Shown here in pieces: positions 23,869 through 32,253 of a DNA stretch of 64,000 bases. Position 1 is the stretch's first letter, and each line of letters begins with the position of its first letter. The translations under genes were made by a program, and so were the position numbers. The notes beneath the pieces are model-generated. The model ran no database searches. It was given only the letters and a program-made list of their open reading frames with translations, and was not told where the DNA came from. The DNA comes from UBA2336 sp964404445. GTDB taxonomy: Bacteria; Bacteroidota; Bacteroidia; Cytophagales; Cyclobacteriaceae. The stretch lies in NCBI GenBank assembly GCA_964404445.1, contig CAYOJW010000002.1, positions 620,001 to 684,000 of the forward strand, read 5' to 3'.

Positions 23869-24939
23869 ATGAAAAACACAACTTTGCTCTTCGTATTTAT
23901 ATTGTTTTCATGCATGGGTTGTGATAACCGTAACGACCCCAAACCCGGCCAGGAGCCTGCCCTGTATTTTCCGTCAAACTCAGGTTCAGCGTGGGAAACA
24001 ACTTCCATTTCGACATTAGGCTGGAATCAAAGCGCAGTTGCCTCTTTAAAAGATTTTTTGATCGAAAAAAATACCAAATCTTTCATGATTCTCGTAAACG
24101 GACGAATCGTTATGGAAGAATATTTTAACGGCCATACTTCTTCAACCGAATGGGAATGGAACAGCGCAGGCAAAACTCTGGTGGCAACCACAACGGGTAT
24201 CGCCCGGCAGGAAGGCTTGTTGAACCTGGCCGATAAAGCATCCGACTATTTAGGAACGGAATGGACAAACATGCCGATAGAGAAAGAAAACCTGATTACA
24301 GTAAAGCACTTGCTCACCATGACATCGGGCATTGACGACACCAAACAATCAGTAATCAAAAACAACTTAACATACATTGCCGATGCCGGAACACGGTGGG
24401 CGTATGGCAACGTTTTTCAAAAACTGACAAGTATAGTTGCTGATGCCAGCAATAAGAATTTTGAAACGTACTTCAATGAAAAACTGAAAAACAAAATCGG
24501 TATGGATGGCCGTTGGAATTTCGGGGCGGTTTTCACCATCTATCATAGCACAACCAGAAGCATGGCACGGTTTGGGCTTTTAGCCTTAAACAAGGGCAAA
24601 TGGAAAAGTGAACAAATAGTCAACGAAGCATATTTCACCGAAAGCACCAGCACATCGCAAAATATAAACCCGGCTTACGGCTATTTGTGGTGGCTCAATG
24701 GAAAAACAACCTATATGCTGCCAACGATGCAAACTGTTTTTAGCGGGACATTAGTACCCAATGCACCGGCAGATATGTATGCAGCAATGGGATTAAACGA
24801 TCAACGAATTTATGTAATACCCAGCAAGAATATGGTGGTTGTAAGAATGGGAAACGCCTCTAACCCCGACAATCCCAATTTTGCTGTTTCGGGGTTCGAC
24901 AACGCACTATGGGAAAAAATCAATGCCGTAATCAATTAA
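23869..24939 (+). CDS. Serine hydrolase, beta-lactamase / class C family, lipoprotein
   Basis: 356 residues. The signal peptide ends in a lipobox (SCMGC). Penicillin-binding-protein-like motifs: SAGK (SxxK with the nucleophile Ser) after EWEWN, and YGN (YxN) in TRWAYGNVF, with the typical VKHLLTMTSGIDD loop. Family members include esterases, D-amino acid peptidases and beta-lactamases; the substrate is not predictable. A second, unrelated-length member lies at 53175. Its downstream region contains CCTCGGACA, which also occurs upstream of the A-rich lipoprotein gene at 12.5 kb. Confidence 0.88.
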   Translation: MKNTTLLFVFILFSCMGCDNRNDPKPGQEPALYFPSNSGSAWETTSISTLGWNQSAVASLKDFLIEKNTKSFMILVNGRIVMEEYFNGHTSSTEWEWNSAGKTLVATTTGIARQEGLLNLADKASDYLGTEWTNMPIEKENLITVKHLLTMTSGIDDTKQSVIKNNLTYIADAGTRWAYGNVFQKLTSIVADASNKNFETYFNEKLKNKIGMDGRWNFGAVFTIYHSTTRSMARFGLLALNKGKWKSEQIVNEAYFTESTSTSQNINPAYGYLWWLNGKTTYMLPTMQTVFSGTLVPNAPADMYAAMGLNDQRIYVIPSKNMVVVRMGNASNPDNPNFAVSGFDNALWEKINAVIN

Positions 24940-25009
24940 ACAACAACGGCCTCGGACAGTTTGAAACCAGCGGAGAAACGCAGTCAGACACTAAACATTG
25001 ATTCAATTT

Positions 25010-25423
25010 TTACACCGTTGCGATACACTTCAACTCAATGGCAATAGGCGTTGGCAACGCATTGATTTCAATAGTGGTGCGGCACGGCTGGTTTTCGCTG
25101 AAATACTCGGCATAGATTTTATTAAAAACCGGAAAATCCTTTTTCATGTTGGTGAGAAACACTGTTACATCCACTAAGTTTTCCCACTTCGAGCCGGAGG
25201 CCTCCAACACATAGCGCACATTTTGAAAAACCGAATGACATTGTTGTTCGATGTCGTACGCAACAATATTTCCGTTGGCATCGAGCGTAACACCGGGAAT
25301 TTCTTTTGAGCCTCGCTTACGCGGACCCACACCGCTTAAAAAAAGCAGGTTGCCTACCTTGCGGGCATGAGGGTATGCCCCAACGGGTTCGGGGGCCTGG
25401 TCGGAGTTGTGAATAATACTCAT
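25010..25423 (-). CDS. RidA family deaminase
   Basis: 137 residues. RidA/YjgF fold: EPVGAYPHARKVGNLLFLSG, the LTNMKKDFPVFNKIY helix, and the active-site Arg in QPCRTTIEINALP. RidA enzymes hydrolyse reactive enamine/imine intermediates to ketones; this longer form with PEPVGAYPHA resembles 2-aminomuconate deaminases, but no kynurenine-pathway genes are next to it. It overlaps the end of the TonB-like gene by 4 bp and is last in the pepP-TonB-RidA string. Confidence 0.9.
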   Translation of the reverse strand: MSIIHNSDQAPEPVGAYPHARKVGNLLFLSGVGPRKRGSKEIPGVTLDANGNIVAYDIEQQCHSVFQNVRYVLEASGSKWENLVDVTVFLTNMKKDFPVFNKIYAEYFSENQPCRTTIEINALPTPIAIELKCIATV

Positions 25424-26394
25424 CTGTCCAATGCAAAATTAATAGGTATTACAAACTGCGATTTCACTGGTACACCTCGCAGTTTTCCTGGTGTCCATTT
25501 TTTTAAAAGCCGCACAACACGCAAGGCTTCTTGATCCAAACTTTTATGCACCCCTTTTGTAACTTCAGGATCAATAATATTTCCGTTTTTATCTACTATA
25601 AATTTAATAAAAACCCTACCCTGCACCCCCATTCTTTTCGCTTCAACCGGGTAACGAATATTCTTTCGCAAGAACTCCATCAATGCAGGCAGTCCACCTG
25701 GCATTTCAGCCTGTACCTCCCGTTTTGTATAAGCTATTTCCGTCCCGTTATAATATGATTTCCCTTTCACAAACCGGTTCATGTCAAATTCCTCTTCATA
25801 CTTCAAAGTATCATTGATAAAGAATTGCCATGTAGAATCTCGATACCCGTTTACAACTTTACCTCTTTCAACCAAATCATCACCACTCAGCCTGCAACTA
25901 CAATAACCTTTCCCATTTTCAACAATTAATTGCCCGGATGCATCACGATAATTAACAATCTGAAAGGAGTCTTTCATTGCAAACTTACTTTCATCAACAA
26001 AATATTTAAGAGTTTTTTCAACAACTCCATTCTCATACCAACTCGTTACATAGCCAAGCTTTCTATCTTTAGAAAATCTTCCAATCTCTTTAGTTCTTCC
26101 TCCTTCATAAAAGAAAGTAAAAGAACCATGTTTCATTCCTTCCTCATAAAAAATCCTAGAGCGTAGCTTATCAGATCCAGAATAAAACGTTTTAACTGTA
26201 TCTGCGTAAAGTGTATCTCTCTTGGCTATTCCCATAATATAGGATTCGTAAATTACTTTTTCACCTACCTGATAGTAATAACTACTACTCTCATCCGTAG
26301 GTTTTCCATCTTTCGTGAAAAACTCCTTAACAACAAGCTGAGCCTGTACAGAACTGCACATAAACACCAAAAAGGCAATAACTATTTGCTTCAT
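25420..26394 (-). CDS. TonB C-terminal domain protein with MORN-like repeats
   Basis: 324 residues with a Sec signal (MKQIVIAFLVFMCSSVQAQ) and no N-terminal membrane anchor of the usual TonB. The middle has toxin-like MORN repeats (MKHGSFTFFYEGGRTKEIGRF, KLGYVTSWYENG). The C-terminal 90 residues are a TonB domain: VQGRVFIKFIVDKNG, EALRVVRLLKKWTPGK. In Bacteroidota such proteins occur as stand-alone periplasmic versions whose partner is not established. Sits 1 bp after pepP. Confidence 0.88.
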   Translation of the reverse strand: MKQIVIAFLVFMCSSVQAQLVVKEFFTKDGKPTDESSSYYYQVGEKVIYESYIMGIAKRDTLYADTVKTFYSGSDKLRSRIFYEEGMKHGSFTFFYEGGRTKEIGRFSKDRKLGYVTSWYENGVVEKTLKYFVDESKFAMKDSFQIVNYRDASGQLIVENGKGYCSCRLSGDDLVERGKVVNGYRDSTWQFFINDTLKYEEEFDMNRFVKGKSYYNGTEIAYTKREVQAEMPGGLPALMEFLRKNIRYPVEAKRMGVQGRVFIKFIVDKNGNIIDPEVTKGVHKSLDQEALRVVRLLKKWTPGKLRGVPVKSQFVIPINFALDR

Positions 26395-26395
26395 G

Positions 26396-27694
26396 CTATT
26401 TCGAGTTCATTAAATCCTCAATCTCATCCGCTTCGAGTGGGATGTTTTTCATCAAATCTTTCAACCCGTTTTTTTCGATCACTACGTTGTTTTCGAGGCG
26501 AATACCGAGGCCTTCTTCTTTGATGTATATACCCGGTTCGACCGTCCACACCATGCCCGGCTGCATTTTACTGTACATATTTCCAATATCATGCACATCT
26601 AACCCCAAATGATGCCCCGTACCGTGCATGAAATATTTCATAAACAGGGGTTGAGCCGGATGTTGATTTTTTAAATCGGTCTTATCAATCAGTTTAAGTT
26701 TTACCAACTCTGCTTCTGTAATTTTTTGTACCGCTTTGTGGTATTCAAAATACACGGCACCGGGTTTTAGCATCTTCATGGCCGCACGCATAATGCGCAG
26801 TACCGCATTGTAAACTTCTTTTTGTCGTTTGGTAAAACGTCCGCTTACGGGAATGGTGCGGGTCATGTCGGCATTGTAGTTACCGTATTCTGCGCCTACA
26901 TCCAGCAACAGCACATCGCCCGTTTTACACGCCCGGTTGTTTTCGATGTAATGCAACACACACGAATTACTTCCGCTGGCAATGATGGGTTCGTACGCAA
27001 ACCCACGCGAACCGTTTTTAATAAATTCATGCGCAAACTCCGCTTCGATTTCGTATTCCATCACGCCCGGCTTAACGAACTTCAAAATACGCCTGAACGC
27101 TTTTTCGGTTATGTCGCAGGCTTTTTGCATCTGCACTAATTCTTCCTTCGATTTTACAGCCCGCAGTTTTGCCATAACAGGTGCCAGCCGTTCATACTTA
27201 TGCAATGGATATTTTTCTTTGCACCATTGTATAAACCGGGAGTCGCGGCTTTCGACCTGTACATCGGCACGGTAATGTTCGTTGGTGTTAAGGTATATAC
27301 ATTCGGCAGCGGCCATGGTGAGCATGGTATTGAACACACGTGCAAACTCGGTTGTCCACAATACCGTTTCAATGCCGGTTAGTTTTCGGGCTTCTTCACG
27401 GGTAAGTTTATGCCCTTCCCATGTAGCAATCAGCTCGCTTGTTTCGCGTAAGAAAAGCACTTCGCGCAGTTTCTTATCAGGATGATCGGGAAACAATACC
27501 AATATGGTTTCTTCCTGATCTACCCCGGTTAAATAGTACAAATCGCTGTTCTGGCGAAAGCGCAGTGTGCCATCGGCATTGGTGGGCATGATGTCGTTGG
27601 CATTTAAAACAGCTACCGAACCGGCCTTTAACTGTTGTACTAAGCGCTTGCGGTTATTGATAAACAACGAAGCCTGAGGATGTTGATAACGCAT
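26396..27694 (-). CDS. pepP: Xaa-Pro aminopeptidase (aminopeptidase P)
   Basis: 432 residues with an N-terminal AMP_N domain (VLFPDHPDKKLREVLFL) and a pita-bread M24 catalytic domain. Dinuclear metal ligands are visible: LLLDVGAEYGNYNADMTRT (two Asp), HGTGHHLGLDVHD (His), TVEPGIY (Glu) and GIRLENNVVI (Glu). It removes N-terminal residues before proline. The downstream neighbours are tightly spaced, suggesting a pepP-TonB-like-RidA operon from the promoter at 27715. Confidence 0.95.
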   Translation of the reverse strand: MRYQHPQASLFINNRKRLVQQLKAGSVAVLNANDIMPTNADGTLRFRQNSDLYYLTGVDQEETILVLFPDHPDKKLREVLFLRETSELIATWEGHKLTREEARKLTGIETVLWTTEFARVFNTMLTMAAAECIYLNTNEHYRADVQVESRDSRFIQWCKEKYPLHKYERLAPVMAKLRAVKSKEELVQMQKACDITEKAFRRILKFVKPGVMEYEIEAEFAHEFIKNGSRGFAYEPIIASGSNSCVLHYIENNRACKTGDVLLLDVGAEYGNYNADMTRTIPVSGRFTKRQKEVYNAVLRIMRAAMKMLKPGAVYFEYHKAVQKITEAELVKLKLIDKTDLKNQHPAQPLFMKYFMHGTGHHLGLDVHDIGNMYSKMQPGMVWTVEPGIYIKEEGLGIRLENNVVIEKNGLKDLMKNIPLEADEIEDLMNSK

Positions 27695-27714
27695 ACTGAA
27701 AAAAGAATTATCGT

Positions 27715-27722
27715 CAAAAATA
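27715..27722 (-). promoter_or_regulatory. -7 promoter box for pepP (TATTTTTG)
   Basis: The minus strand reads TATTTTTG, an exact TAnnTTTG, 21 bp upstream of the pepP ATG. It touches the terminator of the upstream gene at 27721-27755. Confidence 0.4.
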
Positions 27723-27755
27723 AAAAAACCTGTTACGGTTTATGCGTAACAGGTT
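27721..27755 (-). terminator. Intrinsic terminator of the DUF4199-like gene
   Basis: On the minus strand an 11-bp perfect stem (AACCTGTTACG / CGTAACAGGTT, 7-nt loop) is followed by a run of seven T residues, 35 bp after the 27790 stop. A classical Rho-independent terminator. Confidence 0.85.
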
Positions 27756-27789
27756 AAGAAAGATACGATGTATTGATCTGATTTCCCGG

Positions 27790-28248
27790 TCAGGATTCCG
27801 AAGGGCTGTCGGTTTGGATGTAATTGATCAGCACAAAAGTTACCAGCAAGGCCGAAAACACACCTTCCAGCGCAATAATAAACGATACAATGTACGGGTT
27901 GAGGAAACGCCCCATAGCTTCATTCTGTTGCAGCCACACCATAAAACCAGTATCGATAAACGATAGATACACAAAGAAAAAAGCTGCAAACAAAACCGAA
28001 CCGATTGCCCCGGTGGCAACCCCTACGGACAGCGCCCTGAAATAATTTAGATGTGTTTCGTGGGTAGCCTTGAATTTTTTCAGGGCTAAGTAAATACCAG
28101 CCACGAGGATAAACAGGTTAAGCACACGCAACTCAACAATATGAAACAGGCCTGCAACCTTCATTAACAGGAAAAACGCGATAACGCCTACGGCTATTCG
28201 TATGCCGTAATTTTCGGGAATTCGCTTCGGATCGTTGAAAATACTCAT
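27790..28248 (-). CDS. DUF4199-like four-helix membrane protein
   Basis: 152 residues with four hydrophobic segments (starting IRIAVGVIAFFLLM). The pattern LRVLNLFILVAGIYLALKKFK, then LSVGVATGAIGSVLFAAFFFVY, fits DUF4199, an uncharacterised Bacteroidota membrane family; two more members occur as a pair at 45.1-46.2 kb. It is followed by a strong terminator, so it is likely transcribed alone. Confidence 0.75.
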   Translation of the reverse strand: MSIFNDPKRIPENYGIRIAVGVIAFFLLMKVAGLFHIVELRVLNLFILVAGIYLALKKFKATHETHLNYFRALSVGVATGAIGSVLFAAFFFVYLSFIDTGFMVWLQQNEAMGRFLNPYIVSFIIALEGVFSALLVTFVLINYIQTDSPSES

Positions 28249-28377
28249 AGGGACATTCGTTTGGTTTGCTAAATTTTACAATTTCCTGACGGATTTTCAA
28301 TCGTTTGAACAGGTTATTTTACGTATCTTGCTGTACAAAGCACGAAACCCAATTAATCACCCAAAACCAATTATCGT

Positions 28378-29382
28378 ATGATCAAGAAAATTTTTATCGG
28401 CCTGGCCGTAGTGATCGTTGTTTTGATTGTGATCGGCTTCTTCCTTCCGGGCAAAATGGAGGTATCCCGAAGTATTTCTATCAACGCTTCTGCCGAAGCC
28501 GTTTTTGAAGAGTTTAACGACTTGAAAAAGTGGCAGGAGTGGCAATACTGGAACACGCTTGATCCGGAAAGCAAAATCACGTATGGCGACATCACATCGG
28601 GCGCAGGCGCTACCTATTCGTGGGATGGCCCCAAACTCGGAAAAGGAAATGTAAAAATCCTCGAAAGCATACCCAACGAGCGTGTAAACTCCGAAATTGA
28701 TTTCACCGGCAGCGGAAAAGCACAAGGCGTTTATACTGTTGAGCCCGAAGGCGAAGGCACCAAAGCCAGTATGAATTTTTCGTTCGACAACGGCATGAAC
28801 CCGATTGGCCGCTGGTTCAGTGTATTCATGAAGGGCGAAATTGAAAAAGCTTTCGATTACGGCTTAAACAAGATTAAAGAACGCGCTGAAGCCAAACCAA
28901 AATTTACCGTTGACATCACCGAAGTAAACACTCCTGTCGTGAGCTATGTAGGCATTACCTCCACATCGCTCAACACAAACGACATGGACGCTCTCAATGC
29001 GGTTATGGCAAAATCGTTTACGCAAATTGCCAACGACCTGAACAAAGCAAAGGTGCAAATAACCGGGCCCGCCTTAGGCATTGTTACCCGATGGGATGAC
29101 GCCACGCACGAGATGGACCTGATCTCGGGTTTCCCGGTCGATGATAACGCCAAAGTCCCTGCAAAATACACCATACAACAAATCGCAGCAGGCAAAGCCG
29201 TGAAGGCTATTCACCGTGGCGATTACGCCCACACCGACAAAACACACGAGCAGATAGGCCGCTACATCGAAATGAAAAAATTGTTGATTACAGGTGAACC
29301 GTGGGAATTTTATTTAACCGACCCAATGATTGAAAAAGATACTGCCGCCTGGGTAACCGAGGTTTATTATCCGGTTCAGTAA
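28378..29382 (+). CDS. SRPBCC (START-like) domain fused to GyrI-like effector-binding domain
   Basis: 334 residues. One N-terminal membrane anchor (FIGLAVVIVVLIVIGFFLP) precedes an SRPBCC ligand-binding domain (SRSISINASAEAVFEEFNDL, GKAQGVYTVEPEGEGTKASM). The C-terminal half (PKFTVDITEVNTPVVSYVGITS ... GKAVKAIHRGDYAHTDKTHEQIG) matches GyrI-like/AraE effector-binding domains. The combination of two small-molecule binding folds on a membrane anchor suggests a sensing or carrier role; nothing more specific can be claimed. Convergent with the phospholipase-like gene across a strong hairpin. Confidence 0.85.
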   Translation: MIKKIFIGLAVVIVVLIVIGFFLPGKMEVSRSISINASAEAVFEEFNDLKKWQEWQYWNTLDPESKITYGDITSGAGATYSWDGPKLGKGNVKILESIPNERVNSEIDFTGSGKAQGVYTVEPEGEGTKASMNFSFDNGMNPIGRWFSVFMKGEIEKAFDYGLNKIKERAEAKPKFTVDITEVNTPVVSYVGITSTSLNTNDMDALNAVMAKSFTQIANDLNKAKVQITGPALGIVTRWDDATHEMDLISGFPVDDNAKVPAKYTIQQIAAGKAVKAIHRGDYAHTDKTHEQIGRYIEMKKLLITGEPWEFYLTDPMIEKDTAAWVTEVYYPVQ

Positions 29383-29385
29383 TCT

Positions 29386-29425
29386 GTTTCCAGTCACCGG
29401 TAACCGGTTGCCGGTGACTGGAAAC
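29386..29425. terminator. Hairpin between convergent genes
   Basis: A perfect 15-bp inverted repeat (GTTTCCAGTCACCGG / CCGGTGACTGGAAAC, 10-nt loop) lies directly between two convergent genes and ends at the stop codon of the minus-strand one. No long U-run follows, so it may act as a bidirectional transcript end or be a dispersed repeat copy. Confidence 0.6.
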
Positions 29426-30390
29426 TAATCATCATGCTCCCGCACTTTCAATTGCTGTACTTTCCATTCTTCCAACGCTTTTTTTCGTGCGGCTAATTCT
29501 TCTTCGGTTGGCTTGTAATCGATCAGTGCTTTTAAATCGGGCTGGCCGGCATCTACCCACGCAGTGTACCAGAAATCGCCTGTCATTTTAATGGACGCAC
29601 GCATACGCTTTTCTACCATGCCTGTCAGGGCATTATGATACGCGGCCGAAAACTCTGCCGAATACACTTTAACCGTTTGTTTGCCACGGGTTTCGAACGA
29701 GAATTTTTTCTCGCCAAATTTTTCGCCCAGGTGTTTCTCTAACATCAGCACCGAGTCGAGGTGCAGGTGCGCTGTTTCAACGGCCTTCCATGCTTCTAAC
29801 TGGGTGTTTTTAATATAGGTAGCTTTGCCGGTAAAGAAGTCGTAGTTTTTGGCAAACAGCTCGGGCAGGCGCGATTCCCAAAAACCATGAATGCCATCCT
29901 GCCCGGTTAGCTGGCCATTGTAGTTCTCGGTTGTATGAAGGGGCACGTGTGCATCGGCAATGTAGTGTCCCAAATCGGCCGAAAGGCTTAAAATTTTTTC
30001 AGGGTCTTTGAGCATAAAGGCATCGCGTAAACGATAGTACATTACCTGAATGTGCCACGGTACAATGCCATAAGCCTTGAGGGTGTCTTCCGAATATTGT
30101 TCAACAGCCTGATTCCAGTAACGGGGCATGGTATATAATGCGCTGTCGCCATAATGATCGATGTCGATGTAATGCCGGGCAGCTTCATCGGGCACGGCAT
30201 ACCGTCTGCGGTCGGGGTTTACGGCAGCTTCGGTTATGTACCGAATGTTTTTCTTGTAAAAGCCGATCATTTCGGGCGGAAGCGTAAACACCGCCAGTCG
30301 GTTAATTTGCTGGTGGGCATAAAAGCCCCAGCCGCCAGCCAAAAAACCAACCAAAACAAGCAATGCACTATAAAAAAGGCGTTTTAGCAT
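29425..30390 (-). CDS. Zinc-dependent phospholipase C / S1-P1 nuclease-like secreted protein
   Basis: The ATG at 30390 opens MLKRLFYSALLVLVGFLAGGWG, a signal peptide ending at the Trp that normally becomes the first metal ligand in this fold; longer upstream sequence is repeat DNA. The mature protein has GFYAHQQINRLAVFTLPPEM, then RHYIDIDHYGD, LSADLGHYIADAHVPLHTTENY and an HGFWESRL motif, the His/Asp set of the trinuclear zinc fold shared by phospholipase C and S1/P1 nuclease. In Bacteroidota these are exported; the substrate is unknown. 321 residues. Confidence 0.85.
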   Translation of the reverse strand: MLKRLFYSALLVLVGFLAGGWGFYAHQQINRLAVFTLPPEMIGFYKKNIRYITEAAVNPDRRRYAVPDEAARHYIDIDHYGDSALYTMPRYWNQAVEQYSEDTLKAYGIVPWHIQVMYYRLRDAFMLKDPEKILSLSADLGHYIADAHVPLHTTENYNGQLTGQDGIHGFWESRLPELFAKNYDFFTGKATYIKNTQLEAWKAVETAHLHLDSVLMLEKHLGEKFGEKKFSFETRGKQTVKVYSAEFSAAYHNALTGMVEKRMRASIKMTGDFWYTAWVDAGQPDLKALIDYKPTEEELAARKKALEEWKVQQLKVREHDD

Positions 30391-30418
30391 TGTTGAAAGT
30401 ACAAAAACGAACGGGTAT

Positions 30419-30452
30419 AAATTCTGAATTCTAAATTCTGAATTTTGAATTC
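30419..30452. repeat. AATTCTGAATT-type microrepeat
   Basis: Tandem variants of AATTCTGAATTCTAAATTC run through the region between the phospholipase-like gene and rpsT. It is low-complexity repeat DNA that artificially extends the open frame of the minus-strand gene. Confidence 0.6.
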
Positions 30453-30458
30453 TTTTTT

Positions 30459-30466
30459 TACCTTTG
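30459..30466 (+). promoter_or_regulatory. -7 promoter box for rpsT (TACCTTTG)
   Basis: TACCTTTG is an exact match to TAnnTTTG and lies 23 bp before the rpsT start, giving a short leader. No clear -33 element at standard spacing. Confidence 0.5.
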
Positions 30467-30488
30467 CAGTCCTTTTTAAGTAAAAACC

Positions 30489-30743
30489 ATGGCAAACCAT
30501 AAGTCAGCAGAAAAGAAGATCCGTTCAAGCGCTACTAAACGCGAAAGAAACCGCTACCAGCACAAAACTACCCGTACAGCCGTTAAAGAACTGAAGGCTA
30601 CAACCGGTAAAACCGATGCCGAGGCTCTTTTAAAGTCTGTTTCGGCTAAAATCGACAAATTGGCTAAGAATAACGTGATCCACTGGAAAAAGGCCGCTAA
30701 CCAGAAATCGAAATTGGCTAAAGCGGTTAACAAGCTTCAGTAA
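30489..30743 (+). CDS. rpsT: 30S ribosomal protein S20
   Basis: 84 residues, highly basic and helical: MANHKSAEKKIRSSATKRER at the N-terminus, and QKSKLAKAVNKL at the end are diagnostic. It binds 16S rRNA early in 30S assembly. It stands alone with its own promoter-like box and a strong terminator 24 bp after the stop. Confidence 0.97.
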   Translation: MANHKSAEKKIRSSATKRERNRYQHKTTRTAVKELKATTGKTDAEALLKSVSAKIDKLAKNNVIHWKKAANQKSKLAKAVNKLQ

Positions 30744-30766
30744 GCCATATCCATAAAAGTATTCGT

Positions 30767-30800
30767 GACCCGGACGGTGATAAACCATCCGGGTCTTTTT
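30767..30800 (+). terminator. Intrinsic terminator after rpsT
   Basis: GACCCGGACGGT pairs with ACCATCCGGGTC (one G-T pair, 5-nt loop) and is followed by TTTTT, 23 bp after the rpsT stop codon. Confidence 0.85.
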
Positions 30801-30826
30801 ATTTTTATACGATTCAATGCCGCCCG

Positions 30827-31525
30827 ATGAAAGAAGAAGCTGATTTCCTGAACATCAAACGCTGGGCTGCCGAAGACCGCCCCCGCGAAAAACTGTTGCT
30901 GAAAGGCAATGCCGCCCTTTCGGAAGCCGAACTGATCGCCATTTTATTAGGCACGGGTACTGCCAAACTCAGCGCGGTTGACCTCGCCAAAAACCTGTTG
31001 CAATCTGTTAACAACGACCTGAACGAACTCGCCCGGCTTTCGGTAAAAGACCTGATCAAAATAAAAGGCATTGGTCAGGCCAAAGCCATTACCATCATCA
31101 GCGCATTAGAGCTTGGCCGCAGACGCAAAGACATCCTGCCGGAAGAGCGTCCGAAAATCAACAGCTCGTCCGAAATTTTTGAACTACTCAAAGCCGACCT
31201 CCTCGACATCCCGCACGAAGTATTTTGGGTGGTGCTGTTAAACCGCGCCAACCGGGTAATCAAAAAACAACAGATCAGCCGGGGCGGTGTTTCCGGCACG
31301 GTAGCCGATCCGAAAATTATTTTTAAGATAGCCCTCGAAGAATTAGCCAGCGGCATTGTGTTAGCGCACAACCATCCTTCGGGCAACGCCCAACCCAGCC
31401 AGGCCGATATTGACCTGACCCGGAAAATGAAAGAATCCGGAAAACTGCTTGACATACAAGTGCTGGATCACGTGATTGTGGCCGGTAAAACCTATTACAG
31501 TTTTGCCGATGAAGGGCTTATGTAG
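30827..31525 (+). CDS. radC: RadC family JAB-domain protein
   Basis: 232 residues of the UPF0758/RadC family. An N-terminal helix-hairpin-helix region (LSVKDLIKIKGIGQAKAITI) precedes an MPN+/JAB domain with the zinc motif HNHPSGNAQPSQAD and the upstream Glu of the metalloprotease-like site. Homologues were first linked to DNA repair but this is now doubted; a peptidase- or isopeptidase-like role is structurally plausible. Stand-alone and complete, not part of a mobile island here. Confidence 0.95.
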   Translation: MKEEADFLNIKRWAAEDRPREKLLLKGNAALSEAELIAILLGTGTAKLSAVDLAKNLLQSVNNDLNELARLSVKDLIKIKGIGQAKAITIISALELGRRRKDILPEERPKINSSSEIFELLKADLLDIPHEVFWVVLLNRANRVIKKQQISRGGVSGTVADPKIIFKIALEELASGIVLAHNHPSGNAQPSQADIDLTRKMKESGKLLDIQVLDHVIVAGKTYYSFADEGLM

Positions 31526-31540
31526 TTTTATATCATGATT

Positions 31541-31563
31541 TCTTTGTGCCTTCGTGGCGAAAT
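31541..31563. repeat. Half-repeat TTTGTGCCTTCGTGG
   Basis: The reverse complement reads CCACGAAGGCACAAAG, a repeat seen in many unrelated bacterial genomes and comparable with the CCGCAGAGACGCTAAG repeat at 4908. Only one arm is visible here, so it is a relic or a single insertion. Confidence 0.5.
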
Positions 31564-31575
31564 ATCCGTTACAAC

Positions 31576-32193
31576 ATGAAAACAAAAAACATCATCCTTA
31601 TACTCGCGGTTGCCGTTGTACTGGCGGGCATCTATTATTCCGTTAGCGGAAACCAGACCAGCGAAGCATACATCCAAAAAATTGAAACGCTGCGTAAAGA
31701 AAAAAACCATTCGTTGCAATCAGGCAGCGACTCGCCCTTTAACGACAGCATACCGTTTAGCGGACTTCATTATTTTCCGATCGATGAAAAATATCGAATC
31801 AACGCAAGGCTTACACCTATCTCACCTAAAAAACCGGTAGCGTTACCGACCAGCGATGGTAAACAAAAAAGCTATTTGGAATATGCGTATGCCGAGTTTG
31901 AAATGGATGGCGTTAAAAACAAATTGCTCATTCTCGAAATCATGGACATGGGCCCGTACCGGGGCACGTTGTTTCTTGCCTTTGCCGATAAAACCAGCGC
32001 CAACGAAACATACGGTGCAGGCCGTTACCTCGATGTAAAAAAAATACCGGGAGCAACCTCTGTTACGTTAGATTTTAACGAGGCTTACAACCCCTACTGC
32101 GCATACAACGATAATTTTTCGTGCCCCTTCCCTCCGCCCGAAAACGTACTGAACGTAGCCATACGGGCCGGTGAAATGAACTACAAAAACTAA
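31576..32193 (+). CDS. DUF1684 domain protein
   Basis: 205 residues from the ATG at 31576 (MKTKNIILILAVAVVLAG), which starts with a membrane anchor or signal; the upstream open sequence is repeat DNA. DUF1684 signatures are SPFNDSIPFSGLHYFPIDEKYR, KLLILEIMDMGPYRGTLFLAF and FNEAYNPYCAYNDNFSCPFPP. The family has a beta-barrel-like fold of unknown function and is common in Bacteroidota. Its stop lies 60 bp before pheT and just before the pheT leader hairpin. Confidence 0.88.
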   Translation: MKTKNIILILAVAVVLAGIYYSVSGNQTSEAYIQKIETLRKEKNHSLQSGSDSPFNDSIPFSGLHYFPIDEKYRINARLTPISPKKPVALPTSDGKQKSYLEYAYAEFEMDGVKNKLLILEIMDMGPYRGTLFLAFADKTSANETYGAGRYLDVKKIPGATSVTLDFNEAYNPYCAYNDNFSCPFPPPENVLNVAIRAGEMNYKN

Positions 32194-32204
32194 GGTAAAA
32201 TCAT

Positions 32205-32212
32205 TATTTTTG
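32205..32212 (+). promoter_or_regulatory. -7 promoter box for pheT (TATTTTTG)
   Basis: TATTTTTG matches TAnnTTTG exactly and lies 41 bp before the pheT start. Transcripts from it would contain the hairpin at 32227-32253 as their leader. Confidence 0.45.
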
Positions 32213-32226
32213 ACCCTTTACATCAA

Positions 32227-32253
32227 ATTCCGGGTTAACCGGAATGTTTTTTT
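32227..32253 (+). terminator. Terminator-like hairpin in the pheT leader (possible attenuator)
   Basis: The 7-bp stem ATTCCGG / CCGGAAT with loop GTTAA is followed by GTTTTTTT and then the pheT ATG. It has the form of an intrinsic terminator but lies immediately before the start codon and downstream of the best promoter box. It may end the DUF1684 transcript, attenuate pheT, or both. Confidence 0.6.

Noticed and set aside
29386..29425. A small RNA between two convergent genes
   Set aside because: Only a single 40-nt hairpin without its own promoter box; a transcript end or a repeat copy is simpler.
30391..30528. Longer start for the phospholipase-like gene
   Set aside because: The extra stretch is an AATTCTGAATT microrepeat that overlaps the rpsT start; the signal peptide starts at 30390.
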